DNA of 64,000 bases, from assembly GCF_009905375.1 (NCBI RefSeq), contig NC_133653.1:58044673-58108672 (forward strand), in the 5' to 3' direction. Within the stretch, counting starts at the first letter, position 1. The number at the start of each line of letters is the position of its first letter. A program made the translations under genes and the position numbers. The DNA is from Apium graveolens. Its lineage: Eukaryota > Streptophyta > Magnoliopsida > Apiales > Apiaceae. The notes under the pieces were generated by a model. It had not been told where the DNA came from and ran no database searches. It was given only the letters and a program-made list of their open reading frames with translations. Shown here one piece after another: positions 25,157 to 34,556 of the stretch.

Positions 25157-25174
25157 CTTGACAACAGGCGCCAT
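25157..25174 (-). pseudogene. First codons of the Copia-A third ORF
   Basis: ATG at 25172-25174 (minus) opens MAPVVK. Reading past the LTR-F insertion and one duplication copy it is in frame with 20606 (ATT then ATGTCTCAAAC). The original start is therefore probably here, 7 codons before the ATG at 20606. LTR-F inserted between these codons and the body of the gene. Confidence 0.65.
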
Positions 25175-25283
25175 TGTTAGAGAATAAGAGCTTGCAGAGA
25201 GAGAGTAAGTGCTTTGAAAGAGAAAGAAATTGAAGAAGATAATTTGAGAATGATAAAAGAAAAGCAATGGAAATGAAATAGGC

Positions 25284-25290
25284 TTTTATA
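25284..25290 (-). promoter_or_regulatory. TATA box before the Copia-A third ORF
   Basis: TATAAAA on the minus strand, about 110 bp upstream of the MAPVVK start, followed by a pyrimidine-rich leader (25190-25265). It is placed like the TATA-like boxes of Copia-B (41668) and Copia-C (2665). Confidence 0.5.
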
Positions 25291-25694
25291 CTATCTCAAA
25301 AATAACTGTCAAAAATAATAAAGTAAAATAAAGTAGCCAATTAAAATTACCTAAAATAGCCGTTTAAAAATAAACTGTAAAAATTCCATCAATTATCCGT
25401 CGTGTTATGCTTACAAACTGTAAGTATACTCGATGGATAATGTTCAGGAAATTAACGGCTAGGATTAAGACAATTCGACGGATGAGGATAAACTATTATC
25501 CATCGAGTCATAAAATATTCCAGAAAAATAATTGATTTTTATTAGCAAATTGTATTCCGATGGATGATCAAACTCGATGGATAAAGATCATCCGTTGAGA
25601 TGTAAATTTTGACTTAGCCAAAATTTCATCTATGACTGAAAAATCAATTTAAATTTCTGGCTGCATTACAACTTGCAAATTATCTCATAAAGAT
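25291..25694 (-). other. Copia-A linker between pol and the third ORF
   Basis: No ORF. It contains about seven copies of the Copia-A motif in both orientations (for example ATTATCCGTCG, CTCGATGGATAA and TTCGACGGATGA, ~25385-25605). Confidence 0.6.
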
Positions 25695-27500
25695 TTAAGA
25701 ATAATTAAGCATACCTAACTCACTTACCAACCTTGAGAAGGTGGATTCATCCAGTTGCTTGGTAAAAATATTTGCAAGCTGCGTCTCACTTGGAATAAAA
25801 TGTAGTTCCACAGTACCATCCATTACATATTCCCTTATGAAGTGGTACTTGATGTCTATGTGCTTTGTCCTTGAATGTTGTGCTGGATTTTCAGTGATGG
25901 CAATTGCATTTTTTTATCACAAAAAATAGGAATCATTTCAACTTGCAAACCATAGTTTAGCAATTGATTTCTCATCCACAAAATTTGTGTACAGCAATTG
26001 CCAGTAGCAGTATATTCAACTTCAGCTGTAGAAGTAGAAACTGAATTTTGCTTTTTACTGAACCAGGACACAAGCTTGTTTCCTAGAAATTGACAGGTTC
26101 CTGTTGTACTTTTTCTATCAATTCTATAACCTGCATAATCTGCATCTGAATAACCAGTTGGATCAAAACCAGAATCTCCAGGGTACCAAATTCCAAGTTT
26201 TGGTGTTCCCTTGAGATATCTGAAAATTCCCTTAATTGCTACTAAGTGAGATTCTCTAGGGTCAGCCTGAAATCTAGCACATAAACATGTAGCAAACAAT
26301 ATATCTGGCCTACTAGCTGTTAAGTACAGAAGTGAGCCAACCATGCCCCTATAACTTGACATATCCATAGACTTTTTCAAGCATAGTTGCAGTAGCCATG
26401 GGAGTTTTTGCAGATGTGCAATCCATTAGATCAAACTTCTTTAAAAGATCAAAAATGTATTTAGTTTGACTAATGAATATCATATCACTAACTTGCTTAA
26501 CTTGAAAACCAAGAAAGTAAGTTAGTTCTCCCATCATACTCATTTCATACTTACTTTGCATCAATTTGGCAAACTTTTTGCAAAGTTTCTCATCTGTAGA
26601 GCCAAAAATAATATCATCTACATAAATTTGAACAAGTATGCTAGAGCCAGTAACATTTCTAAAGAATAAAGTTTTATCTATAGTACCTCTTGTGAAGTGA
26701 TTTTCCAAGAGGAACTTTGATAAAGTGTCATACCAGGCTCTAGGTGCTTGCTTTAGTCCATAGAGTGCTTTCAAAAGATAATAGACATGTTCTGGAAAAT
26801 TTGGATCTTCAAAACCAGGAGGTTGACTGACATATACTTCCTCCTCCAACTCTCCATTCAGAAAGGCACTTTTGACATCCATTTGATAGACTTTGAAATT
26901 GACATGGGCTGCATAGGCTAAGAAGATTCTGATGGCTTCAAGTCTTGCAACATGAGCAAATGTTTCATCAAAATCTATTCCTTCTTGTTGACAATAGCCC
27001 TTAGCAACCAATCTAGCTTTGTTCCTAACTACTATGCCATTTTCATCCATCTTGTTTCTGAATACCCATTTGGTGTCTATTGGATTCTTTCCTTTAGGCT
27101 TGGGCACCGGCTTCCATACATTATTCCTTTCAAATTAGTTTAGCTCCTCCTGCATAGCTAAAATCCAATCAGGATCCAATAAAGCTTCTTCTACCTTCTT
27201 TGGTTCTTCCTTAGAAAGAAAGCTGTTGTATAGACATTCTTCTTGAGTTGCTCTCCTTGTTTGAACTCTAGAAGAAACATCACCAATGATGAGCTCTAGA
27301 TGAAGAGGCCTCATTGTTGTCTTGATGTGTGATTGAGTTTTGATTATTAGAAACTCCCCCTGAGTTTGTGGATCTTTGATTTGGGAAAGGGGAACTTTCT
27401 ATAGGTGATCTATTCTGATTTCCAGCTCCTTTTGATAATCCGACGGATGGTGAATTTTGAGTTCCGACGGATGAAGCTAGTTGTCTACCGACGGATAAGG
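25695..27500 (-). pseudogene. Copia-A pol: reverse transcriptase and RNase H
   Basis: The RT begins within 27107-27150 ([14 protein letters not shown]), followed by [51 protein letters not shown] and the catalytic YVDD at 26613-26624. The RNase H holds GYSDADYAG and RKSTTGTCQFLG near 26150-26090, and its last part is in another frame (25695-25870: RTKHIDIKYHF, LANIFTK). Breaks: an in-frame stop in the short segment before the RT near 27137, and frameshifts near 26370 and 25900. It would have made cDNA in the particle. The sequence is close to Copia-B 38800-40288 but belongs to another subfamily. Confidence 0.88.
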
Positions 27501-27504
27501 CAGA

Positions 27505-28950
27505 TTATCTCCCGACGGATGAAGCATTTTGCAACTCGACAGATGTTGAATCTTGTGCTTCATTGGTAGTAGATTTTTCTGCATTGTCATTTGATACTAT
27601 TTCTTGATCACTTTCATCATCACTGTCATCACTAACCATCTCCACATTGTCAAATTTGAGGCTTTCATGGTAGTCTCCATCTTGCAGTCCTTCAATCTTT
27701 TTATCATCAAACACAACATGTATTGATTCCACAATAATGTTGGTTCTTAGATTGTAGACTCTATATGCTTTACCAACAGCATATCCAACAAAAATTCCTT
27801 CATCTGCTTTAGCATCAAACTTCCCATTCTGATCAGTTTGATTTCTCAAGATATAACATTTGCAGCCAAAGACATGAAGAAAATTTAGAGTTGGTTTCTT
27901 GTTCTTGAACAATTGATAAGGAGTCATGCATTTTGCTTGATTGATAAGAGAAATATTCTGAGTGTAGCATGCAGTATTTACAGCTGCAGCCCAGAAATAT
28001 ATTGGCAATTTAGATTCTTCAAGCATTGTTCTGGCAGCTTCAATAAGTGATCTGTTCTTCATTTCCACTACTCCATTCTGTTGTGGGGTTCTTGCTGCTG
28101 AAAATTCATGCAAAATTCCATCTTCTTCACAAAATGCTCTCATGACAGAATTCTTGAACTCAGTTCCATTGTCACTCCTGATTCTTCTTACTTTGAAGTC
28201 AGGATGATTATTGACTTGCCTTATGTGATTGATGATGATTTCACTAGCCTCGTCTTTAGACTTTAGGAAGTATGTCCAAGAGAACTTTGAGAAATCATCT
28301 ACAATTACTAGGCAATATCTTTTCCTTGAAATGGACAACACATTGACTGGTCCAAACAAATCCATGTGTAGCAGTTGCAAAGGTTCTTCAATTGTTGAAT
28401 CAAGTTTCTTTCTGAATGATGCTTTAATCTGCTTTCCCTTTTGGCAGGCATCACACAATCCATCCTTAGAAAACTCCACTAGAGGAATGCCTCTAACCAG
28501 TTCCTTCTTTACTAGCTCATTCATGGTCTTGAAGTTTAGATGGGATAGCTTCTTGTACCATAACCAACTTTCATCCCGACTTGCTTTGCTGAGAAGACAA
28601 GTAACAGATTCTGTATTTGATGAGTTGAAGTCGGCTAGGTATACATTTCCTTTTCTCACACCAGTGAGAACCACTTTTTTGCTCCCTTCATTAGTCACAA
28701 CACAGGCTTCTGAGTTGAAGGTTACTGAATTGCCTTTATCACAAAGCTGGATGATACTCAACAAATTATGTTTGAGGCCATCCACTAAGGCAACTTCCTC
28801 AATGATGACATTGTCTTTTGAAATCAAGCCATATCCCACAGTATAACCCATGTTATCATCTCCAAAAGTAATACTTGGGCCAGCTCTCTCCTTGAACTCT
28901 GTGAGCAGGGTAGAATCACCAGTCATGTGTCTTGAACAACCACTATCCAA
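27505..28950 (-). CDS. Copia-A pol: protease end, GAG-pre-integrase, integrase (open)
   Basis: An uninterrupted 481-residue frame. It starts at the protease active site DSGCSRHMTG (Asp and Gly kept), then the GAG-pre-integrase zinc segment (HLNFKTMNEL...CDACQKGKQ, ~28530-28430). The integrase core follows, with HMDLFGP, RSDNGTEF and PQQNGVVE, the three catalytic acids D, D and E. The C-terminal part (GCKCYILRN, DEGIFVGYA) leads into an acidic Ser/Asp-rich linker with ASSVG encoded by copies of the family motif. It ends with a stop at 27505 before the RT. A frameshift at ~28945 separates it from gag. The protein would cut the polyprotein and insert the cDNA. Confidence 0.88.
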   Translation of the reverse strand: MDSGCSRHMTGDSTLLTEFKERAGPSITFGDDNMGYTVGYGLISKDNVIIEEVALVDGLKHNLLSIIQLCDKGNSVTFNSEACVVTNEGSKKVVLTGVRKGNVYLADFNSSNTESVTCLLSKASRDESWLWYKKLSHLNFKTMNELVKKELVRGIPLVEFSKDGLCDACQKGKQIKASFRKKLDSTIEEPLQLLHMDLFGPVNVLSISRKRYCLVIVDDFSKFSWTYFLKSKDEASEIIINHIRQVNNHPDFKVRRIRSDNGTEFKNSVMRAFCEEDGILHEFSAARTPQQNGVVEMKNRSLIEAARTMLEESKLPIYFWAAAVNTACYTQNISLINQAKCMTPYQLFKNKKPTLNFLHVFGCKCYILRNQTDQNGKFDAKADEGIFVGYAVGKAYRVYNLRTNIIVESIHVVFDDKKIEGLQDGDYHESLKFDNVEMVSDDSDDESDQEIVSNDNAEKSTTNEAQDSTSVELQNASSVGR

Positions 28951-30360
28951 GTACCATAGTTTCTTTCTGTTTCCCTACACACATCAAAATCAAATCAAGT
29001 TGATTTTGGTACCCAAGTTTCCTTGGGTCCTGCCTTGTTAACTTTCTTTTTCTGTTTTTAGGCTTTATCTCATTTGACTTGGGGATATTAGATTCATCTT
29101 TAGTCATTTGAGTTGGGCCTTTGAAATCATTCATCATAACAGAATTATCATGCATACTTTGATTAACAGGGAATGGCATGCTATTAGTGAACATGTTATT
29201 CCAGTAAGGCATGCTAAATGGCATTTGAGGCATACTAAATGCAACATAATAGGGATTAGGTGCAAATGGCATATTAGCAAACTGTGAATTCATATTTTGT
29301 GTAGACATAGCATTCATAGGCATAGGAGGCATGTCATTCATGTTGGGAAAGTGAGGTGGCACAGATATGGAAGTAGGCATGACAGATTTGCAATTAACAG
29401 ACAAATGATTTACACTACCACACTTGACACAGATTTTTCTTGGAGCATATTTATCAGGTGTGTAGTTATTGTGTTTGTTAATCCCTACTTTACCATTTCT
29501 ATTATTCTTCTTTTTAGCCTCTATTTTAACCTCAATCTTTTCAAGTTTGTCACTCAATTGCTTGACAGTCATATGACCAACATTAGCCTTTTTTTCTTTC
29601 TTAACTTGACTCGATTCTCCTGTAACAAAATTCTTGGAAACTGATCCATACTTTTCATTTAACTTAACGAGTTTGGCTTTACTGATAGGCTTGCTCACAG
29701 TCGACGGATGAGGATTTACATCACTCGACGGATAACCCTTTTTGGTATCCGATGGATGACCCTCATCATCCGTCGAGTCTACATCTGTTAGCACTCCTAC
29801 CACCAAATTTGAATCTAGCTTCTCCTTGTTCTTCTTCCAGGCTGCATCACAAAAGGACTCGATCCCTTGAACTTTGGTGATTTGAGCATGAACATCTCTA
29901 GATGTTTTCCATGCCTTAATCACCTCCTGTTCACGATCAAGCTGCTTCTTCAAAATTTCTTCTTTCTTCAAGGACTCAGTTAATTCCTCCTTGGCAATCT
30001 TACACTCAATTTTTAATTTTTCAAAATCAATGAACTGAGACTCTAGCACATTATTCCTCTCACTTAAAAACAAATTATTTTCTTTGATTTTAGCATTTTC
30101 TTTAGTAAGAGACTTTAGTGTAACACGCAAATGATATAACTCTATGACATGTCATTTATAGCATCATTACACTCAGCTTTAGATAAATGTGCAAGGTTTG
30201 TAGTAATTACCTGATTACTTGAAGAACTTGTCTCTGTTTTACCAGAATTGGCCATTAGGGCTACATTGACATAGCTGGCATCTTCATCTTCATCCAGACC
30301 ATCTGCTGCCCAGTCATTTCTCTATATAATGAAAGCCCTTTCCCTTTGTTTGAACAACTC
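28943..30360 (-). pseudogene. Copia-A gag, C-terminal part (coiled coil and second zinc knuckle)
   Basis: From 30130 downward: a long predicted coiled coil (ENAKIKENNLFLSERNN to LKKQLDREQEVI, ~30120-29920), an acidic part with HPS/YPS motifs encoded by four family-motif copies (~29700-29780), a Lys-rich helix, a CCHC-like CVKCGSVNHLSVNC (~29440-29400), then a Met/Pro/Asn-rich tail (~29390-29110). Stops between 30130 and 30364 split it from the first gag part. The extended gag with coiled coil is typical of SIRE elements. Confidence 0.8.
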
Positions 30361-31393
30361 AAATTATTTCTGTTTATAATCCACAGGCTCAAACTTCTTT
30401 TTGTTGGAATCTGACTTTCTACACTCACTGGCAAAGTGCCCTTCCAAGCCACATTTGAAACATTTGAATTTTGATTTATCCATCATATTTCTATTTGGCT
30501 TGGCTGCTCCAAAGTTCTTCTTGAACTTGAGCTTGGCAAATCTTCTGGAAAGAAATGCTAGATGTTCATCAATATCCTCCATGTCATCTTGGCTCAAAGA
30601 ATTTTCATTTTCAGCTACCAGCCCCTTGCCCTTGTTTTCACAGACCCTTGAAGTTGATTCAACAGCTTCCATCTTCATCTCCTTCTCTTTTTCTAACTCA
30701 GCAACTAGTGCAATGGATCCTCCTTTCTTCTTTCCTCTCTCCATCCTCTCATCTTGCTCTATTTCAAGCTCATAAGTCTTCAGGATGCCATACAGTCTCT
30801 CCAAAATAAACTCCTTATAATCTTGAGAGTTTCTCAATGAGACTATCATTGGTTTCCATTCCTTTGAAAGCGATCTAAGGAATTTCAGATTGGAGTCTTT
30901 TTGTCTGATAGACCCTTCCATGCAGCTTTAGAGCATTTAGTAGTTTTTGAAACCTACTAAAAATGTCAGTGAAAGACTCACTTTCTTCACTATGAAAATG
31001 CTCATATTGCTGAATCAGTAGCTGCATCTTGTTTTCTCTAACTTGCTCAGTGCCATCACAAATAATCTGTATAGTGTCCCAAATATCCTTGGCAGTTTTG
31101 CAATTGATGACGTTGTCAAACATATCACCATCAACTCCATTGAACAGGATATTCATGGCCTTCTTATCTTTCCTGACTTGTTCAATATCAGGATCAGACC
31201 ATTCATGCCTTAGCTTGGGGACAGATGACTCATTTCCAGTTACAGCTCTCATAGGTACATGAGGACCTCTTTCTATGCAGTCTACATAGGTCTCATCTTG
31301 AGAAAGTAAATGAAGATGCATCTTTACCTTCCAATGATGGTAATTATCTTTATCCAGAAAAGGGATCTTGACTCCAACATCCTTCTTGTTCAT
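30361..31393 (-). pseudogene. Copia-A gag, N-terminal part
   Basis: ATG at 31391-31393 starts MNKKDVGVKIPFL. The capsid region of the UBN2/Copia gag type follows (WKVKMHLHLLSQ, NCKTAKDIWDTIQ, QQYEHFHSEESESFTDIFSRFQ). After a frameshift near 30905 the other frame continues (SNLKFLRSLSKEWKPM, LYGILKTYELEIEQDERM). The zinc knuckle CFKCGLEGHFASEC is at ~30465-30420. A stop follows at 30364. It is homologous to Copia-B 34557-35700. Confidence 0.87.
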
Positions 31394-31439
31394 CTTGCTG
31401 TGTTGTTGTGATCTTTAAACTCTTTGTTCTTCAAGAGCT

Positions 31440-31454
31440 TACTCTGATACCAAT
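31440..31454 (-). other. Copia-A primer-binding site
   Basis: The complement reads ATTGGTATCAGAGTA, matching the initiator-Met tRNA end. It lies directly beside the 5' LTR start at 31455. Confidence 0.9.
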
Positions 31455-32479
31455 TGTTAGTCCCTTAACAATGCAACAAGAATTACAGAAAGGGGGGTTG
31501 AATGGAATTCTTGAAACTTTTTCACAGATAAAATTGTTTTAACTTAAATATATATATCGGTGTGAATTGATTTCCAGAGTGCGGAATAATAACTTGAAAT
31601 GAATCAAAACACAAGTAATTAAAAATACAGGTCTTTAAAAACTTTCTGGTGGATTTGAATGTATCCACCAGAGATATATAATATATCAAGAGAACTCTGT
31701 GTAGCAAATAGCTCACAGCTGCTTACAAATGAACAACTAAGAATACAGAGAAATACTGAGAATATAGCTTACAAATGTTTCTCTCTTGGTTGCTTAGTTT
31801 CTTAGTTCGTTGTTCTATTTGCTGCTTCTTGGTTTATATATCACCAAGATTACAAAGCAATAAGACAAGATAATAAAACAAAAACTATCAAGTCTAACAC
31901 TATGCTACTTCATTACTCTATTCCAGCATCTTTGAATATCTTCATAATAGCATGGAAATGGAAATGCTTCTTTGTTTTCTAAAACCCAGTTGAATAGGCT
32001 TCCACATTCCATATGCATACACTCGACGCATGTGACTGTGTTGTCACTATCAACAGATATTTTAATTCTTTATCCGTCGGGTTCATGATCATCCGTCGAG
32101 TTCATGATCATCCGTTGGGTTGTCTAGTTGATGATCCGTTGAATGGCATTGTTATTTATCCGTGGGGTAGCAATCTGGCACTTGACTTCATTTCATTTAT
32201 GCAGAATTACAAGACATCATCTATGTACAATTAATCAACCTATTCTGCATATCTAGATAAAGTCAACATGACTTGAGATCTACTTACAGAGTCTAAACAA
32301 TGTGTATGCAGAAATGTGCTACAGACTTATTGTTACATAAGCTACTCACTCGATGGATAATAAATCATCATCCATCGGGACTGTAATCCTTATCCGTCGA
32401 GTGCTACATTTTTCACCAAGTAAAATCTACCAAGGTGTTTTGTTAAAGAAATCATCAAGTTCACAACATATACACAACA
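31455..32479 (-). repeat. Copia-A 5' LTR
   Basis: 1025 bp, paired with 14912-15895. TATA box at 31833-31840 (minus). About eight family-motif copies lie between 32065 and 32405. The outer end abuts the target duplication GATTC (32480-32484). Confidence 0.93.
31833..31840 (-). promoter_or_regulatory. TATA box of the Copia-A 5' LTR
   Basis: TATATAAA on the minus strand, conserved in both LTRs and well placed to start the genomic RNA inside the LTR. Confidence 0.6.
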
Positions 32480-32484
32480 GATTC

Positions 32485-33750
32485 CATCCAAGCCCCGATT
32501 AAGACAAAAACAACTTGGTTTTCCGAGTTTTAAAGTCCTAAATGATTCAAAAACCTTCATGCATCCTCTACGCTAACCCAGAATCTGTAAACATCACCGG
32601 AGTTGTGATCTCCGGTCAAAAGCTTCGGTTTTCCGTCGAACAAATCGGAAAAAATTGAATTCGCTCGATTCTAAACCAAATCGACTGTTCTACATATCAA
32701 TACAAAGCTATGACAATATACAATCCATATGCATAGCTTTAAACATTCACAACAATCCATATAATTCCAGAAATCTAAAATTAAAATATCAAAACTCAAG
32801 AACACGGTTTAATCGATTTTGAACTAAAACAAATCAACCAACTACTCAAATCGATTGCAAATATCATTCTAAAGCCACTGGTAGCATCAAAATCAACCCA
32901 GAATCATCCAAAATCAAAAACGATTTCAAGAATAAAAAACATAAAATCGATTTTTCGAATTACTATACCTAAGATCAAGATGTTGATATCAATAGAAAGC
33001 TCTCGTCGAGAGGATGATTTTGACTACCAGAACATCTGATTTAGTTTACTAGATCGATCAAAAATCGTGATTGAAATTGCTGCAAAAATTTTCACCCCCA
33101 AAAATGTTCTTGGTTTTATGATTTTTCTGAAATTTTTTATAAAAAAATGAATAAAATAATTGATTGGCTGGTATTTATATTTTTATAGAAATTATATCCC
33201 AAAATAAATTAAGGGTGTTTTTATCCCCTAATTATAATAATTAGATACAAAAATAATAATTAGGGGGAATAATTTTAAAAATAATTAAATACAAAATTAA
33301 TGTTAAAATTTTCCAAAAATTGCGAATAATTCAAAATACAAAAATAAAGGGTATTTGAAATACGAAATTTTTTATAAAAATAAAAACACATATTTTATGG
33401 GGTTTAACGTCCCGATGGGGTCCCGGTCCATCTATTTTCAAAAAACAAAACGATATTTAAATTAACTAGAAAACCCGAATACGCTTACAATACATTCCAT
33501 TGCACATAAACGAGATAAAACAGGTACATTGATAAAGACGTAATTAAATACGGGTCCAAATTATAGACTAATTCATATAATTGCAGTTTAAACGCATTTT
33601 AATCAATCAAAAAATTTTCTGGTTCGCACGGAAACACACATAATAGCTATAACATCTAATATCATTGCAATAATCACTTTAAATTTATAAAACACATAAT
33701 ATTTATTTATTTAACATATAATATTCACATAATTTGTCCCGGATATTACA
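32485..33750 (-). repeat. Gypsy-2 3' LTR, second part
   Basis: Continues the LTR after Copia-A and matches 52870-54139. It ends GATATTACA beside the polypurine tract. The two parts together measure about 3.39 kb, equal to the intact 5' LTR. Confidence 0.9.
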
Positions 33751-33765
33751 TCCTTCCCCCCTTAA
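33751..33765 (-). other. Gypsy-2 polypurine tract
   Basis: The complement reads TTAAGGGGGGAAGGA immediately before the 3' LTR, the same tract as in Gypsy-1. Confidence 0.87.
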
Positions 33766-33789
33766 CAGGATTCTGTCCTCAGAATCAGC

Positions 33790-33902
33790 CTAAAAAAACA
33801 AGTGAGGATACTTGGATCGCATTTCGCTTTCCAACTCCCAGGTCGACTCTTCAACCTTGGGATTCCTCCACAAGACTCGCACTAAAGACACAGACTTATT
33901 CC
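33790..33902 (-). pseudogene. Gypsy-2 pol, last ~35 codons
   Basis: Minus-strand frame with VRVLWRNPKVEESTWELE and a stop at 33790-33792. It is the counterpart of the Gypsy-1 C-terminus (chromodomain-like tail). It is cut from the rest of pol by Copia-B. Confidence 0.8.
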
Positions 33903-33907
33903 TAAGC

Positions 33908-34503
33908 TGTTGGATAAATTTGAGATGTCATGTCTAATATGTTTTATGTTTAGTTTTCAGATCTTAACTAACAGGAAATATCAGTTCTTACTGGAATCAG
34001 GACTTACTGGAAGTCAGGAATTAAGGATATCAGGACTTAGATTACCAGAAGATGATATCAAAAGATGGATATCAGAACTTAAGTACTGGAGGACTAATAG
34101 TTAAGGAAGGAAGCTGATTTACAGGAAAGAAGATCGAGACTAATACCAAAAGAAGATATGCATGGAAAGAGTTAGAGGCCTAGAAGAATTATATAAGATA
34201 TTTGATTGATATATTTTAGGAGACAGAATTATATTCCATATCAATTAGAAGTTATCTTGTAATTGTGTGTCTATATAAACACAGACATAGGTTTACTCTA
34301 AAAGAGTTCCGATCATCGAGAAGATCATATATTGTAACCTAGCAGCTCTCGTGATATTTGTTCATCACTGAGAGAGAACAGTTCCATTGTAACAGAGTTT
34401 ATTATATCGTATACATCTATTTTCTGTTACTTGTGCTTTAAATCGATTTGATTGTATTCTACACTGTATTCAACCCCCTTCTACAGTGTTGTGTGACCTA
34501 ACA
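33908..34503 (+). repeat. Copia-B 5' LTR
   Basis: 596 bp, starts TGTTGGATAA and ends GTGACCTAACA. TATATAAA at 34272-34279. It holds several copies of the ATCAGRACTTA motif (33985-34085). Confidence 0.94.
34272..34279 (+). promoter_or_regulatory. TATA box of the Copia-B 5' LTR
   Basis: TATATAAA, also present in the 3' LTR at 45541-45548. The expected RNA start is ~30 bp downstream. Confidence 0.65.
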
Positions 34504-34504
34504 A

Positions 34505-34519
34505 GTGGTATCAGAGCTG
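34505..34519 (+). other. Copia-B primer-binding site
   Basis: TGGTATCAGAGC starts at 34506, two bases after the 5' LTR end. It pairs with initiator-Met tRNA. Confidence 0.93.
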
Positions 34520-34556
34520 TCTGTTAACACACATACAGTAAAGATCTAAAAAAATC

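Larger units (their letters stand above)
14912..32479 (-). mobile_element. Copia-A: SIRE/Maximus-type Copia with a post-pol ORF
   Basis: Minus-strand Copia flanked by perfect GATTC duplications (14907-14911 and 32480-32484). LTRs 14912-15895 and 31455-32479 start TGTTAGTCCC and end ATACACAACA. Order on the minus strand: 5' LTR, primer-binding site, gag, protease, integrase, RT, RNase H, linker with TATA box, long third ORF, polypurine tract, 3' LTR. Integrase before RT identifies Copia. The long gag with coiled coil and the ORF after pol identify the SIRE/Maximus lineage. Without LTR-F it is ~13.0 kb. A motif of the type TCATCCGTCGRG recurs throughout. Confidence 0.93.

Noticed and set aside
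28229..28846. 205-codon plus-strand ORF
   Set aside because: Shadow of the Copia-A integrase gene on the other strand, where the domains are clear.
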